A stretch of 64,000 bases of DNA from CAZSDU01 sp964605775 (lineage in GTDB: Bacteria > Bacteroidota > Bacteroidia > Bacteroidales > FEN-979), in the NCBI GenBank assembly GCA_964605775.1, contig CAZSDU010000005.1:70700-134699 (forward strand), in the 5' to 3' direction. How positions within the stretch are numbered: position 1 is the stretch's first letter; the number at the start of each line of letters is the position of its first letter. The translations under genes and the position numbers were made by a program. Below are positions 45,024 to 53,730 of the stretch, one piece after another. A model generated the notes under the pieces. It was not told where the DNA came from, did no database searches, and worked only from the letters and a program-made list of their open reading frames with translations.

Positions 45024-45803
45024 TCACTCACTTTTTATGCGCTCCGGCGGAAACAATTTCTCGATGATTGACCGGTCTTCAGGCGGCAGGCCCATCAGTA
45101 CATTAAAATTATTTCGGGCAGTAAAATTATCTTTCCAGCGTTTAATGGCTTCGATATAGCTTTTTGCTGCTTCTTCCTGCCTGAACTGGTGTCGTTGGAT
45201 GATTCCCAGATTGGTATAACTAACAGATAGCCGGCGGGGCGTTTCGATTTGTGCATGAAGGATGTCTTCAACCCGTTTATCAATCAACTGATTGATGTTT
45301 TTTCCCTTCAACCCCGGATCACTATTTTTAAAGAACGGCTTGATACCGGCTTTGATCTGATCCTTGCTCATAGGGATAACTGAATCGATCCAGCTTTGAT
45401 AAATGGCAATGCTTCTCCGAACATTTTCGGTTGCCAGACGAAGCAGTGCTTCTTTTTCGTCGACCGGGACCAGGCTGTCGTACAACGCCATTGAAAGGTA
45501 AACAGCACCCCGGTTATTTGCCAGCAAGCCGGATTCAAAAGAGCCTCTGTACCCGGCTGTATTTTCGTAGATCCGATCAATGGTATCGAGCTTGCGCAAA
45601 GCCTCCGTGTACCGGCGTTCTTTCATCAGCCGATCATATTCAACCAGCTTTATGCGGGCACCGATGACCCTTGGGTCTTCCGACTGATTCTTGTTGTCGT
45701 AATACAGCCAGGCTATTAAAAACCCGATCGCAGAAATGCAGACCAGGATGATTAAAAGAATCCTGGTTTGCTTTGAGATGTTTAAGAAATGCTGAATTGC
45801 CAT
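45024..45803 (-). CDS. Membrane-anchored TPR-like protein of the symporter operon
   Basis: A 259-residue protein with one N-terminal TM helix (about 14-34) and a helical, probably periplasmic remainder. Two segments look like tetratricopeptide repeats (MKERRYTEALRKLDTIDRIY and LSVSYTNLGIIQRHQFRQEEAAKSYIEAIKRW). Its start codon directly abuts the stop of the symporter gene (45803/45804), so it is co-translated with it. A role as assembly factor or sensor partner of the transporter is an inference from position; no equivalent is known to me in the classic acetate symporter loci. Confidence 0.85.
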   Translation of the reverse strand: MAIQHFLNISKQTRILLIILVCISAIGFLIAWLYYDNKNQSEDPRVIGARIKLVEYDRLMKERRYTEALRKLDTIDRIYENTAGYRGSFESGLLANNRGAVYLSMALYDSLVPVDEKEALLRLATENVRRSIAIYQSWIDSVIPMSKDQIKAGIKPFFKNSDPGLKGKNINQLIDKRVEDILHAQIETPRRLSVSYTNLGIIQRHQFRQEEAAKSYIEAIKRWKDNFTARNNFNVLMGLPPEDRSIIEKLFPPERIKSE

Positions 45804-47480
45804 TTAGTTGTGGACCTTCTCGACCAGGAATTTCCTGATTTCAATAGGGGTTGGTTTGGTGATAAGGGATACGACAATATTCGTAAGGATTGCCAGCGGT
45901 GCGCCGATCCATGCAAAATACCAGACATTGAGCCAGTATCCGACAAATTCCTGGCCAGGCAAAGACCCACCACTTTTTTCAACAATAAAATAGGTAAGCG
46001 AAAAAAGCGAAATGAGAATTCCGACGGTCATACCGGCAGTGCCTCCTGCCCTGTTCGAACCACTCCACCAGATGCCAAGCAGGAACAACGGGAAAATGGT
46101 GCAGGCGGCCATCGAGAAAGCGACGGAAACAAGTTGCGCGATCATGCCCAGGTTCATCAAGGCAACAGCAGATACAATAACACCCATTAACACCAAACCA
46201 GTCCGGGCAACATTCAATTGTGTTTTCGGAGAAGCGTTCGGATTGATGATCTTTACATAGATGTCGTGTGAAAATGCCGAAGAACCTGCAACCAGCAGTC
46301 CTGAAATCGTAGAAAAGGCAGCAGATACTGCACCGGCAGCAAGCAGCCCAACAATCAGCGGGTTCACATCTCCCAGTTGGGCAGTGTAAACAACGATAGC
46401 ATCAGATGCAAGGTTCCCTACTTCAGGATTGGAGGATAATAATTTCCCGAAGACAGAGTAAATCGGAGCGCTCCAGTACAATAAACTGATGAAGAACAAA
46501 CCCCATACACAGGATAACCGTGCGTCGCGGATAGTTGGTGTGACATAAAAGCGTTGTAGTACATGAGGAAGTCCGGCCGTTCCAACCATTAAGGAAAAGC
46601 AAATGGCAAACCATTGGAATGCCGTGCTGCCCGTTGCCGGATCCCAGGGCATGGCAAATTCCGGACTGGGTGTCAGTGCAACATTCTGTCCGTAGGCATT
46701 TAATAACGCAACTCCGTCTGCCATATTGGGAGCTGGAATTCCGCTTACAATATCCGATACGATCGTTCCGTATCCGAATTGCGGCAACAGCCAGAAATAA
46801 TCAAACTTGTATGTAAGAATAAAGGTTGGAATAAGAAATGCTGTAATGATTATGGAATACTGTATCACCATGTTTTTTGTGGCGCCGATCATCCCTGATA
46901 ACATTGTATACAGAATCACGACCGACCCTCCGATAATCACCGACCAGGTATAATTGATGCCAAGAATCCATTTGAACATAAGTCCAACACCACCAAACTG
47001 TCCGACACAATAGGCAAAAGAAATCAGGATCGTAAAAACGGCAGCAGCACCCCGTAACCTTTGGGAATAATAGCGGTCGCCAATGAAATCGGGAGCGGTG
47101 AACTTCCCGTATTTCCTGATCTGACCTGCCATCAGCACCATCAGCAAGACATACCCTCCGGTCCATCCAACGACATAAGCAAGCCCGTGATAACCAAACC
47201 CATACATCATCCCTGCCATGCCAAGAAACGAGGCTGCACTCATCCAGTTTGACGCGATGGCCATCCCTGAACTCACGACAGAGATTTTTCTACCGGCTGC
47301 ATAATAATCGGTTGTATCCTTTGCCCGGTGGATAACCCCTACTGCCACAAAGGTTATCAACATGGCGATCAGGATGATGGCAGGTCCTACTTTGAAGCTT
47401 CCTTCCAGCTGGGTCAGACTGGCTGCATTGACCAGTACGGGGAAGGACAAAATACTTAAGGTCAAGAATATTTTTTTCAT
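45804..47480 (-). CDS. Sodium:solute symporter, acetate/carboxylate type
   Basis: A 558-residue member of the SSS family, nearest to the cation/acetate symporter (ActP/VC_2705) branch. A signal-like first helix is followed by about 13 TM helices. The family core is visible: DYYAAGRKISVVSSGMAIASNWMSAASFLG in TM1/2, GWTGGYVLLMVL, and GTAGLPHVLQRFYVTPTIRDAR, which is characteristic of this branch. It would import acetate or a related short acid with sodium. It lies between the small-subunit-like protein (27 nt upstream) and the TPR protein (0 nt downstream) in one operon, and beside acyl-CoA synthetase genes that could activate its substrate. Confidence 0.94.
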   Translation of the reverse strand: MKKIFLTLSILSFPVLVNAASLTQLEGSFKVGPAIILIAMLITFVAVGVIHRAKDTTDYYAAGRKISVVSSGMAIASNWMSAASFLGMAGMMYGFGYHGLAYVVGWTGGYVLLMVLMAGQIRKYGKFTAPDFIGDRYYSQRLRGAAAVFTILISFAYCVGQFGGVGLMFKWILGINYTWSVIIGGSVVILYTMLSGMIGATKNMVIQYSIIITAFLIPTFILTYKFDYFWLLPQFGYGTIVSDIVSGIPAPNMADGVALLNAYGQNVALTPSPEFAMPWDPATGSTAFQWFAICFSLMVGTAGLPHVLQRFYVTPTIRDARLSCVWGLFFISLLYWSAPIYSVFGKLLSSNPEVGNLASDAIVVYTAQLGDVNPLIVGLLAAGAVSAAFSTISGLLVAGSSAFSHDIYVKIINPNASPKTQLNVARTGLVLMGVIVSAVALMNLGMIAQLVSVAFSMAACTIFPLFLLGIWWSGSNRAGGTAGMTVGILISLFSLTYFIVEKSGGSLPGQEFVGYWLNVWYFAWIGAPLAILTNIVVSLITKPTPIEIRKFLVEKVHN

Positions 47481-47507
47481 GTTTTCCTGGCTTTCTATAT
47501 TATAAAA

Positions 47508-48281
47508 CTAGTTTTGAATATTCAGATATTTCTTGTCAAGCGCTTCGATCCTGTAACTGTAGATCAGACACAACAGAACGAATAGGATAAGCAGCAGCTC
47601 AGCCGTATAGAAGTAATGGAAGGGAAAACCAAGAAATTTGGTATCCGTAAGCACAGACTGATTGTGAATAAGGTACAATTTCATTATTTGCGGAATGGCT
47701 TCTTTATCGGCTTCTGTCATTCCTTGACTTTGTCTGTTCAGGCAATAAGGCAGAAGGGTTGCTTCGAGGCTGGTTGATTCAATCCCGATCCTGTCATCAA
47801 GCATTCCGTTGATTGCCTTTTTTGTGTCGGAAAGGGTCTTCTGCAGACTGATATAGGCCTCGTCGGTGGCACTTGCAAGGTTTTCCCTGGCATCGCGTAG
47901 CGTGGTGACATATTCTGATAAGACAACTTTTTCAGAATCGCTGACCATGTTGTAGGCAACTGTTGTAATACCATTCCTGAGGATCTCCTTTTTCTCCTTT
48001 TTAACTGAAGATTTTCCATAGACAGCAATGAGGGATTTGAGAAAATCCTGGTTCTCGGAAACTGTGGCATTCCCAGATTCGACCTGATCCCATACTGACT
48101 GAAATATGGTATAGGTTTTTTCCGGAGTCGGTTTCTGCAGGATCACAAGCAAAATCTGGAATCCAAAAACTGCGACAGCCCAGATCAACACCATGGTAAT
48201 GATGATATTCCTGTTCCGCCTGCCATGTTCGGTGGTAGGTTTGAATAAATTAAAATGATACTCTTTGTCGGATGTTTTCAC
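47508..48281 (-). CDS. DUF4212-like symporter small subunit with large extra domain
   Basis: A 257-residue protein with two TM helices (about 27-48 and 226-247). The ends match DUF4212, the small subunit of VC_2705-type symporters: an N-terminal HGRRNRNI-TM segment and a C-terminal FPFHYFYTAELLLILFVLLC followed by YSYRIEALDKKY. Normal DUF4212 proteins are only about 80-100 aa; here about 170 residues are inserted between the helices, mostly helical (LRDARENLASATDEAYISLQ). With the termini inside, that domain faces outward. It precedes the symporter by 27 nt. An outward sensing or ligand-gating domain is possible but unproven. Confidence 0.83.
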   Translation of the reverse strand: MKTSDKEYHFNLFKPTTEHGRRNRNIIITMVLIWAVAVFGFQILLVILQKPTPEKTYTIFQSVWDQVESGNATVSENQDFLKSLIAVYGKSSVKKEKKEILRNGITTVAYNMVSDSEKVVLSEYVTTLRDARENLASATDEAYISLQKTLSDTKKAINGMLDDRIGIESTSLEATLLPYCLNRQSQGMTEADKEAIPQIMKLYLIHNQSVLTDTKFLGFPFHYFYTAELLLILFVLLCLIYSYRIEALDKKYLNIQN

Positions 48282-48440
48282 TTTGAGTTCTCCTTTCGTT
48301 TGCTTGATGAATGACTTCTTGTTTGGGAATCTATTTAGACCCGCAAAAGAATTAAAAGCTTAACCAATCAAAAATAGAATTATTTCACGAAAAAAAAAAT
48401 TATCGCTTGCCAATTTACCCTGAATCAGTGAATAATGATT

Positions 48441-48469
48441 TTTGTTTTACAAAACATTCGATACATTTG
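48441..48469 (+). promoter_or_regulatory. Porin gene promoter
   Basis: TTTG at 48441-48444, 17-nt spacer, TACATTTG at 48462-48469: a full Bacteroidota -33/-7 pair. The leader would be about 75 nt. Confidence 0.6.
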
Positions 48470-48542
48470 GAACCTTAAAAACCACCACGCCAATGTTAAA
48501 AATTTATCTTCACTTTTTTGATAAACTCCTAAACTGTTAAAC

Positions 48543-49904
48543 ATGAAGAGACATTTCTACCTTTCGTGCTGCCTCCTTGGGATTTCGATCCTGGTGCAAG
48601 CCCAGACATCTGAACCGAAACCTGAAGTAAAGGAGGTCAAAACAACAGACAAAGAGAAAAAAAAACCTAAATTCGGGATTGGATTTTCGGGGTTTGTTAA
48701 AACAGATCTGATTTTTGATTCACGACAGACAGTCAGTGCGCGAGAAGGACATTTTCTGTTGTTCCCCGAAAATGAAAAGCCGGATGCCGATGGAAATGAC
48801 ATTTATGCCAAGGCCAATTTCAACATCCTTTCGATCCAGACCAGGCTCGCCGGAACTATCACTGGGCCTGATGCACTAGGAGCACAAACTTCAGGGTACA
48901 TTGAGGCAGAGTTTTTTGGCAATATCAATCCGAACATCAATACTTTCAGGTTGCGTCATGCCTGGGTAAAGCTGGCATGGACAAAAACCGAACTCCTGGT
49001 GGGACAGTGGTGGCATCCTATGTTTGTTCCAGAATGTGCGCCTGCCACTATTTCATTTAACACCGGAGCCCCTTTTGTGGTTTTTTCGCGCAATCCGCAA
49101 ATAAAACTCACCCAGCGCTTTGGTAACTTCAAACTAGACCTGACTTTTCTGTCGCAGATCGATTTTACCAGCGACGGACCCGATGGTCCCAATCCAAAGT
49201 ACCTAAGGAATTCCGTGCTCCCCGAGACCGACCTGCAGATCCAGTATGTTACCCGGAATACAACAAAGGAAGTTCTTTTTATAATCGGGGCCGGTATTAA
49301 TTTCCAGTTGCTTACCCCCAGGCTGGCGACTTCAGTAACCCTGAAACCTGCTTATGATACTGTGATCAACAACAAAGTAGTGCATTATGATGCCATCACG
49401 GCCACCTATAAAACCGACACGAAATCGCCAGCTATGGCGTATAACTTTTATTCAAAGCTGGTGCTTCGTAAAGTCACCTTCAAACTGGGCGGTGAATATG
49501 GCGGGAATAACAACGCCTATACCATGCTGGGTGGGTTTGCCGTTAAATCAATAACCAATGCCGAAAAAAATCTGGTAAATTATGCGAATATTCGTTCTTT
49601 TGCTGCCTGGGCAGAGATTCACACCAATTCAATCCGTTGGCAGCCGGGGCTTTTCCTTGCCTATGGGAAAAATCTTGGTGCAGCCGAAAATATAAAAGGC
49701 CCTTATTATGTCAGGGGGGTTAACATTGATTATGCCTACCGGATATCCCCCAGGATAACCTTCAATGTTAATAAATTCCGGCTTGCGGGAGAAGTTGAAT
49801 ACACCGTAGCAGCCTATGGAAAAACAAACGGCAAAGGGTATGTTTTTGACACCAAAGAGATCGGTAATCTGCGATTTCTGATCGGTGCTTACTATTTCTT
49901 TTAA
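48543..49904 (+). CDS. Outer-membrane porin-like beta-barrel protein
   Basis: A 453-residue protein with a signal peptide (CCLLGISILVQAQ) and a charged linker rich in Lys/Glu. From about residue 45 it is a beta-barrel: GIGFSGFVKTDLIFDSRQ, AGYIEAEFF-like strands, RLRHAWVKLAWTKTELLVGQWWHPMF and a final IGNLRFLIGAYYFF, the C-terminal aromatic signal for barrel insertion. It resembles DcaP/trimeric-porin-like proteins. Because it diverges from the symporter operon, it may pass the same acid through the outer membrane. That pairing is inferred from position. Confidence 0.85.
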   Translation: MKRHFYLSCCLLGISILVQAQTSEPKPEVKEVKTTDKEKKKPKFGIGFSGFVKTDLIFDSRQTVSAREGHFLLFPENEKPDADGNDIYAKANFNILSIQTRLAGTITGPDALGAQTSGYIEAEFFGNINPNINTFRLRHAWVKLAWTKTELLVGQWWHPMFVPECAPATISFNTGAPFVVFSRNPQIKLTQRFGNFKLDLTFLSQIDFTSDGPDGPNPKYLRNSVLPETDLQIQYVTRNTTKEVLFIIGAGINFQLLTPRLATSVTLKPAYDTVINNKVVHYDAITATYKTDTKSPAMAYNFYSKLVLRKVTFKLGGEYGGNNNAYTMLGGFAVKSITNAEKNLVNYANIRSFAAWAEIHTNSIRWQPGLFLAYGKNLGAAENIKGPYYVRGVNIDYAYRISPRITFNVNKFRLAGEVEYTVAAYGKTNGKGYVFDTKEIGNLRFLIGAYYFF

Positions 49905-49930
49905 AAGCTGCTGCCAGGGTGCAAAAAACG

Positions 49931-51178
49931 TTACATGCCGTAGCGTTCGATAATCTCCTGTTTGGTTTTTCCGAGGATCTCGTATTTTTTCCCCACCTTT
50001 CTGAAGGCTTCCAGGGCTTTTTCGAGATGGTGGATCTCATGTCCGGCGGAGATCTGTGTCCGGATGCGAGCTGCACCTTGAGGGACAACAGGGAAAAAGA
50101 ATCCAATGGCATAAATGCCTTCCTCATACAGATCGCGGGAAACATCCTGGGCCAGCTTGGCATTGAACAGCATCACCGGAACGATTGGCGTATCCCCGGC
50201 TTTGATGATCAGACCTGCTTCAATCAATCCCTTACGCCAGAACTCAGTATTCTTTTCGAGTTTGTCGCGGCGATCGGTCGAGGCTGAAAGGATTTCCAGC
50301 ACCTTGATGACACCGGCAACCACCGGTGGGGCAATGGTATTCGAAAAGAGGTAGGGGCGGGCTTTCTGCCGGCACATCTCTACAATCTCCTTGCGACCTG
50401 AAACACAGCCCCCAGATGCACCTCCAAGACCTTTGCCGAAAGTGGTGGTAATGATGTCGATCTTTCCCATCACACCATACTGCTCATGTGTTCCCCTGCC
50501 GGTTTTTCCGATAAAGCCGCTGGAATGTGAATCATCAACAAAAAGTAAGGCATCGTATTTCTCGCAGAGTTCAACCATCTTATCAAGCTTTGCCGTATCG
50601 CCATCCATAGAGAAAACACCATCCGTAATGACACATTTCAGTCGCTTATCGTTGTGAAGTTGCAGTTTTTCCTCCAGGTGCTCCATGTCGGAATGCTTGA
50701 ATGTGTCGTGCATGGCGCTGCAAAGCCGGATCCCGTCGATGATGGAGGCATGAACCAGGCGGTCGGAAATCATGACATCATCCTTGGTCAGGACAGCCTC
50801 GAAAACCCCAGCGTTGGCATCCATACAGGAAGGAAACAAAATGGTATCTTCTGTTCCAAGGAATTTCGTAACCATTTGTTCAAGGGTACGGTGTATGTCC
50901 TGGGTTCCGCAAATGAAGCGGACAGAAGACATTCCGTAGCCGTGTGAATCAAGACCGGCATGCGCTGCTTTCACGACATCGGGATGACTTGACATACCCA
51001 GATAGTTGTTTGCACAGATGTTAATAACCTTTTTCAGGGAAGCCCCGGTGGGGAACTCAACTTCGATGTCGGCAGCCTGTGAAGAATGGATGAAACGTTC
51101 CTGTTTGAACAGACCTGCATTTTTCAGGCCTGACAGAACTTCGGAATAAATTCCGCGGGTTTTATCGGTATAAGCCAT
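49931..51178 (-). CDS. Alpha-oxoamine synthase, Kbl-like paralog 1
   Basis: A 415-residue PLP enzyme related to glycine C-acetyltransferase (Kbl). ANNYLGMSSHPDVV and [10 protein letters not shown] are Kbl-type; FVDDSHSSGF contains the Asp-x-x-His of the cofactor pocket and TTTFGKGLGGASGG the PLP lysine. Compared with the second paralog in this cluster (53727-54923) it has a longer N-terminus, FPSCMDANAGVFEAVL in place of [16 protein letters not shown], and a C-terminal extension. It is the last gene of the operon, 13 nt after the acyl carrier protein. The proximity to a carrier protein suggests an acyl-ACP substrate; ordinary Kbl activity is the alternative. Confidence 0.88.
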   Translation of the reverse strand: MAYTDKTRGIYSEVLSGLKNAGLFKQERFIHSSQAADIEVEFPTGASLKKVINICANNYLGMSSHPDVVKAAHAGLDSHGYGMSSVRFICGTQDIHRTLEQMVTKFLGTEDTILFPSCMDANAGVFEAVLTKDDVMISDRLVHASIIDGIRLCSAMHDTFKHSDMEHLEEKLQLHNDKRLKCVITDGVFSMDGDTAKLDKMVELCEKYDALLFVDDSHSSGFIGKTGRGTHEQYGVMGKIDIITTTFGKGLGGASGGCVSGRKEIVEMCRQKARPYLFSNTIAPPVVAGVIKVLEILSASTDRRDKLEKNTEFWRKGLIEAGLIIKAGDTPIVPVMLFNAKLAQDVSRDLYEEGIYAIGFFFPVVPQGAARIRTQISAGHEIHHLEKALEAFRKVGKKYEILGKTKQEIIERYGM

Positions 51179-51191
51179 GATTTCCTCCTTG

Positions 51192-51434
51192 TTATTTTAC
51201 ATATTCATTCACGAGCTTGCAAATTTTGTTGACCGAATCGAAAGCTTCTGGTGTAGCTTTATCGTCCGGGATAGCAATGCTGTATTTATTCTCAAGAAAG
51301 CGTTTCAGTGAGACCATCGAAAAACTGTCCACAATTCCACCCGAGATCAGGGGTGTATCATAAGTTACTTCCGTATCATCTTCCACATATTCCTTGATCA
51401 CATAATTTTTAATGATTTCTTTCATGTCTTCCAT
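51192..51434 (-). CDS. Acyl carrier protein
   Basis: An 80-residue four-helix carrier protein. The phosphopantetheine site is GGIVDSFSM, with Ser37 as attachment point; the acidic recognition helix II follows (MVSLKRFLENKYSIAIPDDK). It differs from a housekeeping AcpP, which would read DSLD at this site, so a dedicated carrier is likely. It lies between a Kbl-like enzyme and an AMP-forming synthetase, with AcpS in the same operon. Those four activities suffice in principle to load an acid onto the carrier and condense it with an amino acid. Confidence 0.92.
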   Translation of the reverse strand: MEDMKEIIKNYVIKEYVEDDTEVTYDTPLISGGIVDSFSMVSLKRFLENKYSIAIPDDKATPEAFDSVNKICKLVNEYVK

Positions 51435-51500
51435 GTTGTGTTCTCCTTTTAGTTTTGCTTATTAATGATTCGCGTTTACTTTTTTGGTTTCTTATCTGAT

Positions 51501-51550
51501 GGATGCAAGATACAAGATGCAGGATATCCTGTATCTTGCATCCTGTATCC
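51501..51550. repeat. Hairpin made of inverted heptamer repeats
   Basis: A 25-bp imperfect palindrome centred on AGGATATCCT; the left arm reads GATGCAA, GATACAA, GATGCAG, GATATCC and the right arm holds their inverted copies (GGATACA, GGATGCA, AGATACA on the other strand). It lies directly after the stop of the acyl-CoA synthetase and 66 nt before the acp start. It may weaken transcription into acp and kbl1. It is also one of the heptanucleotide tracts. Confidence 0.75.
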
Positions 51551-51552
51551 TT

Positions 51553-53256
51553 TTAATCATTTTCCAAGGTGCTGGTATCCCCAATCTCTTCTCCCCATTC
51601 CTTGGCATGAAGGATACGGCGCATGATTTTCCCGCTGCGGGTCTTGGGCAAATTATCTATAAATTCAATTTCCTGGGGCATGGCAAGTGGTGAAAGTTTT
51701 TTTCGTACAAAGTTCATAATGTCAAGATCAAGGTCTTTGCTGGCCATGAAACCGGGTTTCAGGGTCACAAAAGCTTTGACGACCTCCATGTTGACAAAGT
51801 CGGGTTTGGCTACCACGGCAGATTCAGCCACGGCAGGATGTTCCAGCAAGGCCGATTCCACTTCAAAGGGACTAACCAGGTGACCTCCGGTATTGATCAC
51901 ATCATCATCTCGTCCGACAAACCAGAAATAACCTTCGTTGTCGATGGAGGAGCGGTCGCCGGGAAGATACCAACCGTTTTTAAACTTTTTCTGATAGGTC
52001 TCTTCATTTTTCCAGTAAGTCCGCATCATCGAAGGCCAGCCTGGTTTGATGGCAATGAGACCGATCTTTCCTGTTTCGTTAAATGGGGTGAACGTTTCTG
52101 AGTCAATAACCGTGGCGATGATTCCCGGGAAGGGCTTGCCCATAGATCCTGGTTTGATCTTCATCCCCGGGTAATTGGAGATCATAATGGACCCGGTCTC
52201 GGTTTGCCAGTAAGTATCGAGAAATGGTTTACCATAAACTTTTTCACTCCAGATCACGGCTTCGCTGTTCAGCGGTTCACCCACTGAAGCAAGATGGCGA
52301 AGGGTGGAAAGATCGTATTTCTTGATGACTTCTTCCCCGGCTTTCATCAGTGAGCGGATGGCCGTGGGAGCAGAATACCACATGCTGATCTTATGTTTCT
52401 CGATAAAGCGATACCAGTTATCGGCAGAGAAGCCGGCATCAAGCACACATTGGGTGACCCCGTTGCTGAAAGCGCCGATGATACCATATGAAGTCCCGGT
52501 AACCCAACCGGGGTCAGCAGTACACCAGTAGATATCATCATCCCTGAGATCCAATACCCATTTCGAGGTAAGATATTGCGAAATCAAACTGTAATGAACA
52601 TGTTTTACCCCTTTCGGCTGACCTGTCGTTCCGGAAGTATAATGCAACACCGAGGGTGACTCGGCGTAGGTCGGATGAATGTCAAACTTTTCTGGCTTTT
52701 CGGCCTTTTCCATATCAAAAGTAACTTCGCGGTCGAGCAGCGTTTTTGTAGGGTCTGCATCTACGATGATCAAGTGTTTCAGGTAAGGCATCTTGTCCAT
52801 GATCTTGCGAACCTTGGGAGCATGCTTTTTCTGGGTAATGATAGCTGTGGTTTGCGCATTGTCAAGGCGAACAAAAAGGGATTCATCCCCAAAGGCTGAG
52901 AATAATGGTTGGGCAATTCCTCCCATCTTCAGGATACCCAGAAATCCGATATAAAGTTCAGGGATTTTGTCCATGAAAAGGCAGACGCGGTCTTCCGGTT
53001 TGATGCCCAATCCACGCAGGAAGTGGCCGATTGCATTGCTGTTGAGCCGAAGATCATTATACGTATACCGTTTTTCTATCCCTGCATTGCCTTCCCAGAT
53101 CAGGCCCATTTTGTCGGCTTTTCCCATTTGACATATACGGTCGGAACAATACCAACCAATGTTGATGACATTGCCCGGTTTGTAATCCAGCTCTTTTTCG
53201 GCAATGCTCCAATCAAAGTTTTTTATCCGTTCTTCGTAAGATCCGATGTTTGTCAT
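51553..53256 (-). CDS. acsA: AMP-forming acetyl/acyl-CoA synthetase
   Basis: A 567-residue adenylate-forming enzyme of the AcsA type. The P-loop is YTSGTTGQPKG, the adenylate-binding motif is TYWQTETG, and GWYLPGDRSS is the hinge; the catalytic lysine lies in TRSGKIMRR near the C-terminus. It activates acetate or another short acid to the acyl-AMP and then the CoA (or carrier protein) thioester. It is third in the minus-strand operon, after kbl2 and acpS, and 118 nt before the acp gene. The neighbouring symporter could supply substrate. Exact acid not certain. Confidence 0.91.
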   Translation of the reverse strand: MTNIGSYEERIKNFDWSIAEKELDYKPGNVINIGWYCSDRICQMGKADKMGLIWEGNAGIEKRYTYNDLRLNSNAIGHFLRGLGIKPEDRVCLFMDKIPELYIGFLGILKMGGIAQPLFSAFGDESLFVRLDNAQTTAIITQKKHAPKVRKIMDKMPYLKHLIIVDADPTKTLLDREVTFDMEKAEKPEKFDIHPTYAESPSVLHYTSGTTGQPKGVKHVHYSLISQYLTSKWVLDLRDDDIYWCTADPGWVTGTSYGIIGAFSNGVTQCVLDAGFSADNWYRFIEKHKISMWYSAPTAIRSLMKAGEEVIKKYDLSTLRHLASVGEPLNSEAVIWSEKVYGKPFLDTYWQTETGSIMISNYPGMKIKPGSMGKPFPGIIATVIDSETFTPFNETGKIGLIAIKPGWPSMMRTYWKNEETYQKKFKNGWYLPGDRSSIDNEGYFWFVGRDDDVINTGGHLVSPFEVESALLEHPAVAESAVVAKPDFVNMEVVKAFVTLKPGFMASKDLDLDIMNFVRKKLSPLAMPQEIEFIDNLPKTRSGKIMRRILHAKEWGEEIGDTSTLEND

Positions 53257-53334
53257 AGACTAAGGGTTAAAATGTGAATGCGTGAACGATTGAAATGATT
53301 ACAAACGGCCAACGCGCAGAGATGAATACAGGGA

Positions 53335-53730
53335 TCAGTCATGGGAAGTCGTGGTTTCACTTTCGAGGATGACAATGGCGGTGGCGGTTTCTTTTAGATG
53401 CGATAAAGATACATGAATTTTTGAAATCTGCAAGTCGTTGATCAGTTCTTCTGCTTTCCCGGAAACCCTGATATGCGGTTGACCCAGTTCATCATGAAAA
53501 ATTTCGATATCCGCAAAGCGGATGCCAAAGCGCCAGCCTGTCCCTATGGCTTTCAGAAAGGATTCTTTGGCTGAAAACCTCGCTGCATAATGTTGATATT
53601 TATCCTTTTTGGATTCGCAATAATCAATTTCGAGCGGGGTAAATATTTTATCCTTAAAGCCATTATCCCGCATCATTGCTTTTTCGATGCGCGCCACTTC
53701 GATGATATCTATGCCTGTCCCGTAAATCAA
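53335..53730 (-). CDS. acpS: Holo-acyl-carrier-protein synthase
   Basis: A 131-residue AcpS that moves 4'-phosphopantetheine from CoA to the carrier protein serine. [15 protein letters not shown] (residues 4-18) holds the metal-binding Asp, and [14 protein letters not shown] the catalytic Lys-Glu pair. Length fits the family. Its start overlaps the stop of the kbl2 gene by 4 nt (53727-53730), so the genes are translationally coupled. As AcpS is more often near pdxJ or fatty-acid genes, its place inside this operon suggests it serves the small carrier protein 2 kb downstream; it may be the only AcpS of the cell. Confidence 0.93.
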   Translation of the reverse strand: MIYGTGIDIIEVARIEKAMMRDNGFKDKIFTPLEIDYCESKKDKYQHYAARFSAKESFLKAIGTGWRFGIRFADIEIFHDELGQPHIRVSGKAEELINDLQISKIHVSLSHLKETATAIVILESETTTSHD

